63,915 nt of DNA from Planctomycetota bacterium (lineage in GTDB: Bacteria; Planctomycetota; Planctomycetia; Pirellulales; UBA7805): assembly GCA_021413705.1 (NCBI GenBank), contig JAIOPX010000048.1, forward strand, positions 1 to 63,915. The letters are read 5' to 3'. Positions 1-8,100 of the stretch are shown one piece after another. Within the stretch, counting starts at the first letter, position 1. The number at the start of each line of letters is the position of its first letter. The notes under the pieces were generated by a model. The model worked only from the letters and a program-made list of their open reading frames with translations. It had not been told where the DNA came from and did no database searches. The position numbers were made by a program, and so were the translations under genes.

Positions 1-1
1 T

Positions 2-196
2 GAATTCCTGAGCGTCTCGTCCTTGGGCAGCACGATCACGGGACACGTCAACAGACCAGGGACCAATATGGAGTGGGTCGGCCTGCAAATCCGAGGGACG
101 TTTGTCGCCGAAGCCGTTCCCGAGCCGAGCACGTTCGTCCTGGCCGCGCTGGGCCTGGCTGGGCTGGGACTGGTCGCGTGGCGGCGCAGGAAGTAG
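2..196 (+). CDS. PEP-CTERM sorting-domain protein, 3' end only
   Basis: Only the last 64 codons are in the window; the frame is open from base 2 to the TAG at 194-196. The C-terminus has the three parts of a PEP-CTERM signal: the motif VPEPST, a hydrophobic stretch rich in Ala, Leu and Gly, and a basic tail WRRRK. In this family the signal directs an exported protein to the exosortase/EpsH sorting system, so the protein is probably a surface or extracellular-matrix component. The part that would show its actual activity is off the window. The DNA of its sorting signal is almost the same as that of the PEP-CTERM gene at 2908-3672. A strong terminator follows at 290-334. Confidence 0.9.
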   Translation, partial: EFLSVSSLGSTITGHVNRPGTNMEWVGLQIRGTFVAEAVPEPSTFVLAALGLAGLGLVAWRRRK

Positions 197-289
197 CACG
201 TGAGAATGTGAGAAAAGTTTGAAGGGGCGCCCAGCGGGGCAACGTAACGAGCTTCGCGCCGGTCGGTCTGACGCGGGGTAACATTGGAC

Positions 290-334
290 GGGCCGTCGCG
301 GGCTTTGAAAAGAAGCTCGCGGCGGCCCTTTTTT
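290..334 (+). terminator. Rho-independent terminator after the PEP-CTERM gene
   Basis: A 16-base stem (290-305 paired with 312-327, GGGCCGTCGCGGGCTT against its near-complement) with a short loop is followed directly by a run of T at 328-334. It lies 94 bases after the upstream stop codon and separates that gene from the sigma-factor gene. Confidence 0.85.
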
Positions 335-489
335 GTTGCGCGGTCCCGCGCAAAAACTCCTTGCACCGTAACGGCTTGCGCCGCGGGAGTGGCCCGCCGG
401 AGGATTTTCTTGTAATTTTTCTGCCGGCATATGGAATCATTAGGGTACGCGGAAACAGATTCTGTTTCCTCCTGTCACGGCATCCGAAA

Positions 490-1023
490 ATGGCCAGCCA
501 GCAGAGATCCGACGATTTTGTCTCGCAATTGACCGGCTGCCAGTCGAGTCTGTTTGCTTACATTCTGTCGCTGTTGCCCGACGTCGAGGCTGCCCAGGAC
601 GTGCTCCAAGACGCCAATCTGGTGCTGTGGCGCAAAGGGGACGAGTATGTGCCTGGGACCAACTTCTTTGCCTGGGCCCACGAAGTGACCCGCTATCGCG
701 TGTTGTCCTATCTTCGCGACCGGGGGCGGGACCGACATGTTTTCGACGCGGCGTTCCTGGAGCAACTCCCTGAGCCGCAAATTCCCGAAATCGACAACGG
801 TTCGAGAATGGCCCGCTACTTGGAGGACTGCCTACAGCGCCGCACCGCTGAAGAGCGGCAACTTATCGAAGAGCGCTATGCGCCGGAGGCATCGCTCAAG
901 GAGATGGCGCTGCGCCACAAAATACCCTCTGGCCATCTCTCCGTCATCCTCTGCCGCATTCGCCAGAAAGTGACCGACTGCGTGCAGCGCAAATTGGCCC
1001 TGGAGGGGCAACATGACACCTGA
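490..1023 (+). CDS. ECF-type RNA polymerase sigma factor
   Basis: A 177-residue sigma-70 family protein of the short extracytoplasmic-function class. Region 2 spans roughly residues 10-80 and includes the core-binding/-10 helix around DVLQDANLVLWRK. Region 4 spans about 115-170, with a helix-turn-helix around SLKEMALRHKIPSGHLS. An upstream in-frame extension to 361 exists, but the ATG at 490 gives a normal-length protein beginning just before region 2, so I chose it; no good ribosome site is seen for either. Its stop overlaps the start of the FecR-like gene by 11 bases, which suggests translational coupling and a sigma/regulator pair. The same family is present as a broken copy at 63045-63569. 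The target genes are unknown; the PEP-CTERM gene downstream is an obvious candidate. Confidence 0.88.
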   Translation: MASQQRSDDFVSQLTGCQSSLFAYILSLLPDVEAAQDVLQDANLVLWRKGDEYVPGTNFFAWAHEVTRYRVLSYLRDRGRDRHVFDAAFLEQLPEPQIPEIDNGSRMARYLEDCLQRRTAEERQLIEERYAPEASLKEMALRHKIPSGHLSVILCRIRQKVTDCVQRKLALEGQHDT

Positions 1024-2764
1024 GTCGCAGGAGGAATTGGTTCGCCTCCTGGGCGAACTCGTGGAAGGAACGGCCACGGCTGACGACCAGAAACGAATCC
1101 GCGCCCTGGTGGCGGACGATGCCGACGCCCGCGAGTATTACTATGCGTTCATTCGTGTCCATGCGCATCTCCTATGGAAGCATGGCGCCGTGGCCTCCCA
1201 GGCCGAGCGGCAAAGCGTTCTGTCGGAAGGTATCGCAATGCCCTCCACGAGACTCACCGCGCCCCAACGCACGGCCCGCACCTTTTTCCGCACTGCGGCT
1301 GCGGCGTTCTGGCACCCGATCGCGCTGATGTTGGTCGCGGGTTTGATATCGACGGGCATCCTGGCCTATGTGCTTTGGCCCGGCCCCGCCCAGCAGCCCG
1401 TGGCCAAGCAGACCCCCGCCGCGAAAATCGCCAATCAGATGGACGCCAACTGGGAAGCAGCCTTCTCTCCCGCGGACAACAATGTGCTCACCTCCGGCCA
1501 GCGGCTGATTCTCCAGAGCGGTTCGGCCGAGATCACGTTCAACAGCCAAGCCAGGGTGGTATTGGAAGGCCCAGCCGAGCTGACGATTGTGGACGCGGGA
1601 GTGTGCCGGCTGGCCGACGGTAAACTTGTGGCGCACGTGCCCGAGCCGGCGAAGGGATTCAAAGTCCACACGCCCGACGGTACCGTGACCGATTTGGGGA
1701 CGGAGTTTGGCGTGTACGTGGACGCCCGAACTGACCAGCAGGAGTCGAGGGAAGAAGAGCAACAGCCGGGTGGCGGACCACAGATCGACGCCAAGCAGCC
1801 GCCGATCACGGAAGTGCATGTCTTTAAGGGCAAGGTGGACGTTTCGAGGTCGGAAGTCGGAAATCGAAAGTCGGAGGCCGTTGCGCAGAATCCGACCCCC
1901 GACCTCCAACCTCCGACCTCGACAATCCTTTCCGCCGGCCAGGCAGTTACGATCAGCGCGAACAAGGTCCAGTCGCTTCCGGCCGCCGATCCGTTCAAGT
2001 TCGCGATCGACAAGCTCCAAGGGAAGCCGCGGCACGTACTGCTGTCTGAGGATTTTGAGGCGTATGACCTCGCCCGGCAAGTGAAGTCTTTTGGCCCCTG
2101 GATTGTCCAGAGCGGCACGCGGAAGGGGCAAGGAGTCAGTGTTGAAAATCCGGCCGAGAGCATCGCTGCCGCAAACGCTGAGGTTGACGTTTCCATCCAA
2201 CTGCCTCCGCCGCCGACTCTGGTAGGCAGCCGTGTCGCTAACTTCGGAACCTCGCCGCAGAATTCAACAGACACTTATCCGGTGCTGAGCCGAGAGATCG
2301 ATGGCAAGCTGTTGGCGAAGAAGTGCCAGGTACTCGTCGAGTTCGACTTCTTCCCCCGTAGCGACGAACCGCAACTCTCGTTGGCCCTGGCGACGGAAGT
2401 CGGTCATACCGCGGGAATCGAATTGTGGCGCAGTGTTGATGCTGCAAAGCAGGGTGTTGATGCTGCAAAGCAGGGTGTCGATGCAGCCAAGAAGGTCGCT
2501 TTCGTCGCCTATCGCTGGTATCGCATGCGGGTGCTGCTGAGTGTCGCCGACGGTGTCGTTAGCGAAGTGCGGGTTGATCGGTCCCAATGGCGCGGTCCCG
2601 AAGGCTGGGTCCGCGACCTGAGTTATCAGCCACCGACACCCAAACTCGATTGGTCCACGCCGCCGCGCTACGCGATCTTCGGATTCCCGGTGGTGTCTCC
2701 AGCCACGGTGGGGGGCGTCTTTTGGCTCGACAATATCCGGATCGAGGTGATTGCGGAGAAATAG
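1013..2764 (+). CDS. FecR-domain membrane protein, probable sigma regulator
   Basis: 583 residues. The ATG at 1013 is preceded by GGAGGGG four bases away and overlaps the sigma-factor stop, so the pair is coupled. The N-terminus (1-60) resembles the cytoplasmic helical segment of planctomycete FecR proteins. One membrane helix lies near residues 100-122 (ALMLVAGLISTGILAYVLW). A FecR-like beta domain follows (about 150-310; motifs VLEGPAELTIVD, DGTVTDLGTEFGVYVD). The C-terminal 250 residues look like a lectin/LamG-type beta sandwich ending VFWLDNIRIEVI. The usual role is to sense an envelope state and control the partner sigma factor; this is inferred from family and position. Two oddities lie inside the frame: a palindromic GGTCGG-rich repeat (residues about 277-303) and a 21-base tandem repeat encoding VDAAKQG. 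Confidence 0.85.
   Translation: MTPESQEELVRLLGELVEGTATADDQKRIRALVADDADAREYYYAFIRVHAHLLWKHGAVASQAERQSVLSEGIAMPSTRLTAPQRTARTFFRTAAAAFWHPIALMLVAGLISTGILAYVLWPGPAQQPVAKQTPAAKIANQMDANWEAAFSPADNNVLTSGQRLILQSGSAEITFNSQARVVLEGPAELTIVDAGVCRLADGKLVAHVPEPAKGFKVHTPDGTVTDLGTEFGVYVDARTDQQESREEEQQPGGGPQIDAKQPPITEVHVFKGKVDVSRSEVGNRKSEAVAQNPTPDLQPPTSTILSAGQAVTISANKVQSLPAADPFKFAIDKLQGKPRHVLLSEDFEAYDLARQVKSFGPWIVQSGTRKGQGVSVENPAESIAAANAEVDVSIQLPPPPTLVGSRVANFGTSPQNSTDTYPVLSREIDGKLLAKKCQVLVEFDFFPRSDEPQLSLALATEVGHTAGIELWRSVDAAKQGVDAAKQGVDAAKKVAFVAYRWYRMRVLLSVADGVVSEVRVDRSQWRGPEGWVRDLSYQPPTPKLDWSTPPRYAIFGFPVVSPATVGGVFWLDNIRIEVIAEK
1845..1921 (+). repeat. In-frame palindromic GGTCGG-rich repeat inside the FecR-like gene
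   Basis: The left arm (1845-1877, beginning GAGGTCGGAAGTCGGAAATC) and the right arm (1892-1921, ending CCAACCTCCGACCTCG) are imperfect inverted copies of a purine-rich GGTCGGA pattern. The element interrupts the FecR domain between a strand ending VFKGKVDVS and one beginning ILSAGQAVTI, which are normally close together. It is translated in frame as a polar, Ser/Pro-rich insert. Confidence 0.65.
2435..2494 (+). repeat. 21-bp coding tandem repeat (VDAAKQG)n
   Basis: Two identical 21-base units (2435-2455, 2456-2476) are followed by a diverged third partial unit (2477-2494). They encode VDAAKQG, VDAAKQG and VDAAKK. The identity of the first two copies at the DNA level points to a recent expansion in a surface loop of the C-terminal domain. 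Confidence 0.85.
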
Positions 2765-2907
2765 ATATCCCTACTGTTCAGGAGCAACGCTTATCGCAAC
2801 CCTCGTCTTGTAGATCTGAAATTCCACATCTTCCGTTCGCCGCTTCTGCTGGGGTGTTCCCGGCCATGAAGCAAAGAACACACGCTCAAACACAATAAGG
2901 TGAGACA

Positions 2908-3672
2908 ATGTTTTCCTATGAGAAGTTCAACCGTTTCTCGGGCGTTCGTGCTTTTTCGCAGTCGTTCATGATTGTTTGTGCCACGCTGGCCCTCTTTCTC
3001 GGAACAACGCACGCCAACGCGGCGGTTCTGTTTTTCGATTCCTTCGAGGGAGGAACAGGCTCTCCTGTAGCGTACCCAGATCTAGCAGACGGCAATGGTG
3101 GGAACATGACCGGGATCAATGGTTGGGTCAATGCTGGTACCGCGAATGCGCTTGATTTTGATACATTTAATATCCAGATGGCAAACACCACTGGCGGCCC
3201 TCCCGTTGACAATAACCAGGGAGATCTGCCCAACGGTGGTCAGGTGATGTACACTCCGGCGGGTGCATCCGTTCGCAACACTCTTACCGCCCTGACGGCT
3301 GTCGGCACGACCTATACGTTGAGCGCCCGCGTAGGCGATAGTTCGCCTGCCCTCGGTGCTACCCCCTCAGCCATCAGCGTACTTCTATTCGTCAATGGTT
3401 CTCAGGTCGCGTCGGCGGCGGGAACTCCGACAGACAATACATTCTCGTCTGGCGGCTACGTCTTCGACACTCTCACGACGACTCCCTATGCCGCTACCGC
3501 CAACGGCCAAAGCATCGAAATCCGAATTGAAGCAGCAGGGGGTGGCTTTTCATGGGTTGACGCCGTTCAGCTGGACGCGGTGGAAGCCGCAGTTCCCGAG
3601 CCGAGCACGTTCGTATTGGCCGCGCTGGGCCTGGCTGGGCTGGGGCTGGTCGCCTGGCGGCGCAGGAAGTGA
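2908..3672 (+). CDS. Secreted PEP-CTERM protein
   Basis: 254 residues. The start is set by AAGGTGAG seven bases before the ATG at 2908. A long signal peptide runs to about residue 37 (hydrophobic core FMIVCATLALFLG, then ANAA). The body (about 38-225) is a beta-rich domain beginning VLFFDSFEGG, similar in texture to carbohydrate-binding or HpiC1-like domains; no catalytic motif is visible. The C-terminus has VPEPST, a hydrophobic helix and WRRRK, the exosortase sorting signal. It follows the ECF sigma/FecR pair by 143 bases and may be in the same regulon. The last 85 bases nearly duplicate the end of the gene at 2-196. Confidence 0.87.
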   Translation: MFSYEKFNRFSGVRAFSQSFMIVCATLALFLGTTHANAAVLFFDSFEGGTGSPVAYPDLADGNGGNMTGINGWVNAGTANALDFDTFNIQMANTTGGPPVDNNQGDLPNGGQVMYTPAGASVRNTLTALTAVGTTYTLSARVGDSSPALGATPSAISVLLFVNGSQVASAAGTPTDNTFSSGGYVFDTLTTTPYAATANGQSIEIRIEAAGGGFSWVDAVQLDAVEAAVPEPSTFVLAALGLAGLGLVAWRRRK

Positions 3673-4328
3673 GAGGAAATGTGGAATGCGGAATGTGGAT
3701 TGTGGAATGAAGTGAGCCGATAGCGGTTCCACGGTTGTTGCGCCAATCCACAGCCTCGAAGAGGCGGCGCTATGTCAGCCCAGGCCAAGCCCAATGCGGC
3801 GCCGTCGCCGCGATGGGCGTCGGACTGGGTCACGAATCGAGCAAAAACAAATACACAGCCTTGAAGAGGCGGCCCTAAAAACGTGGCGATCCTATTGGTG
3901 CTATAAACGATGTGGACGATCACTTTGGCCAATGCCTGCAACACGATTCACCCCCTACTTGTTTAGGGCCGCCCCGTTGGGGCTTGGAAAAACATTTTCC
4001 CCGATATCGTACCCAGGGCGACGTTGTTGGCGGCGACGGCGCCGCAAACAACTTGCCCTTGGCTGGCCTAGGGCCGCTCCTTCGGAGCTAGAGATCTGGA
4101 CAGGACGCCAGACTAACAGCCCACCACGCATTGGTACGCTGCGCACCCCCTACATTTCGCCCTGGCCGGCCGTTGTTGTGTTCTCCACCCCCTTTGTCGA
4201 TAATAGAGGTCTGCCCGCCCCTTGCCCCACCCCATGAGCGATCCCCTCTCCAGACCTGTAGTTGGAGTCCAGCCTCTAGGCTGCTTCCAAAAGAGCAGGC
4301 CGAAGCCTGTACTCCAACGGCCCACCGC
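3673..4328 (+). repeat. Gene-free stretch packed with short palindromic repeats
   Basis: No convincing gene here. The stretch starts with GGAATGTGG-type simple repeats (3676-3712). It then holds two copies of a CAGCCT-GAAGAGGCGGC motif (about 3751 and 3859), and several stretches containing GGCGGCCCTA or its complement (about 3866, 3965, 4068) set in larger inverted arrangements such as TTTAGGGCCGCCCCGTTGGGG. A well-formed hairpin repeat closes the stretch at 4261-4318. I read this as a REP/MITE cluster. Confidence 0.7.
4261..4318. repeat. Hairpin repeat, GTTGGAGT family, copy 1
   Basis: The element begins GTTGGAGTCCAGCC and ends GGCCGAAGCCTGTACTCCAAC. The outer arms GTTGGAGT/ACTCCAAC pair, and each arm holds a smaller GCCTxxAGGC-type hairpin. 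The same architecture recurs at 53543-53600 with the same ends and a different interior, which identifies it as a dispersed family. It lies directly before the HEAT-repeat gene and argues against starting that gene further upstream. Confidence 0.85.
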
Positions 4329-7300
4329 ATGACTGCCCCCACCCCTCCAAGCCTGACGCTGCTGGCAGCCTTCGATTTGCTGCGCAATAAGAAGCCGGCC
4401 GAATTGACCGCCGAAGAGGTGGCCGGCTTGCGGGCTCGGTTGCAGGCCAGCCCCCCTGCCCTGTTTGCGTCGGTCGGTGGCACTGTAGCGGTGGAACGCT
4501 ACCTGGCGGAGGCCGAGGAGGCGCTGGTGGCTTCGGCCTCTCAAGCCGTAAGCGATCGGCAGGAAGCGGCCAAGGCGGCTGCAGCCGGCACCCCGGCTGA
4601 CCGACGCAGCACACGCCGGAAAATCGAACTGGTGCTTTACGCAGTCGTAGTCGTTGCCGCTGCAGGTGGGTTGTATTTCTTTCTCCGTGGCGGCGAGGAG
4701 CCACCGGCGCAAACGGCGAAGAAAACTGAGCAGGGACCGGGCGGGAAAAAAACGCTTCCCGCAGTGCAGCCGACTGGGGCAACAGCGGGGAAAAAAATCC
4801 AACCGCCGCCGGCAGACGAAAAGCCACCCGTGGTGGAACCGCCCGATCCCAATGGATGGCTGGGTTGGAAAATCGTCCGCAGCAAGGATGGAACCGCGGA
4901 GCAGCAGGACGATTGGGATCACAGCGATCCCAGCAATCCCGTACCGGCTAAAGCACTGCGGGTTTACGGCGCTCCGCTGCGGCTGACGCGCTCAGTGGCC
5001 ATCGGGGCGGAAGACAAATGGTTGTTGGTCTTCGCGCTACCGCTGACTGCGGGTTATCCCGGCGGGCAAATCGCAGTCAACATAGACGGCAAGGAAGTTG
5101 CCAAGGCAAGCATCGGGGCCGGCGAGTCGGATTGGCCTCTCTATGTCCCGCTGACCGACTCCCAGCAGGCCAAGCGGCAACTGGAGATCGTGTTCACTCC
5201 GGGCACGCCCCAACAGAAAATCGTTTTTTGGAACGCCAAGCTGGTAGGGAGCCAAACGAAAAAGCCGCTCCCCGAGAGTCCGTTGATCGTGGCGTTGCGC
5301 TCGCAGGATTCTGCGGTTCGGGCTCAAGGAGCCACGGCGGCCGGGCAAGTTGTCGATCCGCTGGTCCTTGGGGCGCTAATTCGCGTGTTGGGGGATTCCA
5401 ATCGCGAAGTTCGCAAGGCTGCTGTAGTCACTCTGGCGAAATACAACATTCCGCCGCAATCGTTCGTGGTCGACGCCCTGGTTCTCAAGCTCCGCGATGC
5501 CGATCCGGAGGTCCGCCGGCTTGCAGCTCAAACGCTGATGTCGTTTGACACCGACAGCACCTGGGTGGCATTGACCCAGACGATGACGACGCATCCCGAC
5601 ACGCAATTGCGGCTGCAAATTGCCCAGCAGCTCACGGGTCGAACGCATCCTGTCGTGCGGCCGGCGTTTGAGAAGCTGTTGGACGGAGTGGACGATCCGC
5701 TGCGGGTGGCGGCTGTAAACAGTCTGGCGGGGATTCCCGATCCGGGGGCCACGGCTTTGCTGGTGAAGGCCATCGGCGATCCCGAACCTGGAGTGCGCCG
5801 TGCCGCCGCTGCGGCATTGGTTGGTCGCAGAGACTCTGCTGCTGAGGCTGCGTTGATCACGGCGCTGACATCACACCCTGACATGCAGGTGCGCAGAACG
5901 GCGCTGACCCGCTTTCAGCAAGTGCCCTCGGTAAAAGCATTACCGGCGATTCGCTCCGCCATGGAGAGCCCCGACGACCAACTGCGACGCTTGGCGCCCC
6001 AGGCCCTGACCAAGCTGCCCGTGCCGGAAGTTGATGCCATGTTGGTCGATCTCATTAACTCGGCCGATCCCGCAGTGCGTGCCCAGATTGCGGAAGCCCT
6101 CTGGAATCGCCCAGGTACCGCGGCCGAAGATTTGATGCTCAAGATTCTCGCGTCGGGGCAAGAACCGGCGTTGCGCCAGGTGGCCTTGCGACGTTTCAGC
6201 ACCCCGGCATTGGTGACGCCCCGTGTGATACCCGCTCTGCTCGAGGCGGCGAAATCTCCCAGCGCCACGACACGACTGGAAATCGTCGAGGCAATCCGGG
6301 CCATTCGTTTTGCTCAACTCCAATATTCGATGCAACATGGCAAAACTCGCTCGCAAGCGATCGAAGTGCTAGGGACCGCCCCCTGGTCCGACACATTTGC
6401 CCTCGCGGTTCAATTGCTCGACGATCCCGTGCCGCGAGTTCGCTTGGGAGCTGCCGGCGTATTGAGCGCAGACCAGCATCCAGCCGCAAATGCGATCATG
6501 TTGCGGCTGCTGGCCAGCCCGGACGCTCAGATACGACAGATGGGGGCGGGGCGATTTCCGCAGTTCGCGATGCCGACGGCCGACGTCGTGGAGTTGTGTT
6601 TGAAGGATCCAGACGCGCAGGTGCGAGCGCACGCGGTGACAGCGCTAACTCGTATTCGGACTCGGGAGGCCGCAGCGCTGTTAGCAAAATCGTTTGATGA
6701 CCCGGCCGTCACTGTTCGGCAGATCGTGCAGACTGCGCGGCTGCGCAATCCGGCGGATGTGCAAGACGATGCCCTGCTGCCGGCCGCGGCCAAAGTGGGC
6801 GGGCCGCAAGAGGTGCCTATCCTGGTCAACTTGCTCAACGACCCCAAGCCGAGTATTCGGCAGGCGGCGGCCCAGCGTCTCCGGCAAAATCCCTCGGACG
6901 CCGCCGATCAGGCGCTCAATCAGGCGATCAAATCGCATTCCGATATCTTCGTGCGTCGCGTCGCAGCGCAGAACTTGCTTCGGAAGCCGCCGACTCCCGC
7001 TGTGATTGAATTGGCGGGAGAACTCCTTCGCAGTCCCGATCCGGAGACGCGTGAGACGGCGCTGAGCGTACTATCGCGAGCGCCCACGCCGCAGACAATC
7101 TCGCTCATGGCGACGCTGCTCAGTGACCCCGTTCCCAAAGTGAGTCTGACGGCCGCCACCCTACTCTGTGCCATTCCGCCTCCTATGGCCGAAGACGCGG
7201 TGATTCCACTCTTGAATCATCCCGATTGGCAAATTCGGCAACAGGCAGTGCAACGATTCACGCGGGCGCCATCCCCGCGAGCGATCAATGGATTGGGGCA

Positions 7301-8093
7301 GGCTGTGGCTGCTCCCGAGCGAGAGATTCGTGTCGAAGCTCTCAGGGCGCTGGCGCAAATCAACGACCCGGCGGTGATACCCATCTTGGGTCGTGCGCTG
7401 GACGATCCTGATGAACAGGTTCGGATGGTCGCCGTGGAACTGCTCCGTGGACGAGGCGACCCTGCCAGCATAGCGACCATGCTCAATGCGCTGGCATCGC
7501 ATCCCTCTGCCAGCATCCGCCAGCACGCGGCTGCGAAATATGAGGTCCAGCCCAGCCCTGCTGCGCTCGGTCCACTGACGGCGGCAGCCAAGCATGAGGA
7601 CGATGCCCTGCGCAGCGTGGCATTGCGTGCCCTGGGGAAACTCGCGGAGCCCGCGGCTACGGCCGCAATCGTCGAGGCGCTGAGCGATCCTGTGCCGGAA
7701 GTTCGACTGACGGCGGCGACGGTGCTTGTTACTCGCCGTGATGACGCTTCGGAGGCGGCCATGATCACGGCGCTCAATTCGCATGGCGATGTCGAAGTGC
7801 GCCGGTTAGCCGCCTCACGATTTCATCACATTCCCACACCGAAGGCGGTGCCGGCCCTGGCCGAGGCGATGAAGAACGTGGACGATCAACTGCGGCTGGT
7901 GGCGGTGCAGGGACTGCAAAAGACCCCAGCGGAGGCTATCGACCCGCTCATAGCGGGCCTGAGCGATCCCAGCGACAGTGTGCGTCAGGTAGCCCTGGCG
8001 GCACTCGGCCCGCAGGGTGATCCCAAAGCCAAGGCAGCCGTGGCGGCATACAACGCGAAGTTGCAGGGGGGCAGTGAGCGGGAACAGCACTGA
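4329..8093 (+). CDS. Giant membrane-anchored HEAT-repeat protein
   Basis: 1254 residues from the ATG at 4329; the open frame continues upstream but runs through a palindromic repeat, so the later ATG is preferred. Residues 1-98 are helical and presumably cytoplasmic. One membrane helix lies at about 100-119 (LVLYAVVVVAAAGGLYFF), then a Pro/Lys-rich linker to about 165. Next comes a beta-rich domain of about 140 residues (GWLGWKIVRS to FWNAKLVG) that I cannot name. From about 320 to the end there is a near-continuous solenoid of about 30-residue HEAT/PBS-lyase-type repeats with the recurring pattern DPxxxVRxxAAxxL. HEAT solenoids bind proteins, so this is probably a scaffold on the periplasmic face of the membrane. 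It stands alone, converging on the metallophosphoesterase gene with an 8-base gap. Confidence 0.85.
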   Translation: MTAPTPPSLTLLAAFDLLRNKKPAELTAEEVAGLRARLQASPPALFASVGGTVAVERYLAEAEEALVASASQAVSDRQEAAKAAAAGTPADRRSTRRKIELVLYAVVVVAAAGGLYFFLRGGEEPPAQTAKKTEQGPGGKKTLPAVQPTGATAGKKIQPPPADEKPPVVEPPDPNGWLGWKIVRSKDGTAEQQDDWDHSDPSNPVPAKALRVYGAPLRLTRSVAIGAEDKWLLVFALPLTAGYPGGQIAVNIDGKEVAKASIGAGESDWPLYVPLTDSQQAKRQLEIVFTPGTPQQKIVFWNAKLVGSQTKKPLPESPLIVALRSQDSAVRAQGATAAGQVVDPLVLGALIRVLGDSNREVRKAAVVTLAKYNIPPQSFVVDALVLKLRDADPEVRRLAAQTLMSFDTDSTWVALTQTMTTHPDTQLRLQIAQQLTGRTHPVVRPAFEKLLDGVDDPLRVAAVNSLAGIPDPGATALLVKAIGDPEPGVRRAAAAALVGRRDSAAEAALITALTSHPDMQVRRTALTRFQQVPSVKALPAIRSAMESPDDQLRRLAPQALTKLPVPEVDAMLVDLINSADPAVRAQIAEALWNRPGTAAEDLMLKILASGQEPALRQVALRRFSTPALVTPRVIPALLEAAKSPSATTRLEIVEAIRAIRFAQLQYSMQHGKTRSQAIEVLGTAPWSDTFALAVQLLDDPVPRVRLGAAGVLSADQHPAANAIMLRLLASPDAQIRQMGAGRFPQFAMPTADVVELCLKDPDAQVRAHAVTALTRIRTREAAALLAKSFDDPAVTVRQIVQTARLRNPADVQDDALLPAAAKVGGPQEVPILVNLLNDPKPSIRQAAAQRLRQNPSDAADQALNQAIKSHSDIFVRRVAAQNLLRKPPTPAVIELAGELLRSPDPETRETALSVLSRAPTPQTISLMATLLSDPVPKVSLTAATLLCAIPPPMAEDAVIPLLNHPDWQIRQQAVQRFTRAPSPRAINGLGQAVAAPEREIRVEALRALAQINDPAVIPILGRALDDPDEQVRMVAVELLRGRGDPASIATMLNALASHPSASIRQHAAAKYEVQPSPAALGPLTAAAKHEDDALRSVALRALGKLAEPAATAAIVEALSDPVPEVRLTAATVLVTRRDDASEAAMITALNSHGDVEVRRLAASRFHHIPTPKAVPALAEAMKNVDDQLRLVAVQGLQKTPAEAIDPLIAGLSDPSDSVRQVALAALGPQGDPKAKAAVAAYNAKLQGGSEREQH

Positions 8094-8100
8094 GTACCAT

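Noticed and set aside
1172..2200. Minus-strand open frame inside the FecR-like gene
   Set aside because: No ribosome site or domain character; shadow of the coupled plus-strand gene.
4131..4328. Extending the HEAT gene to the first possible start
   Set aside because: The added codons run through a palindromic repeat and show no protein character; the ATG at 4329 begins a normal helical N-terminus.
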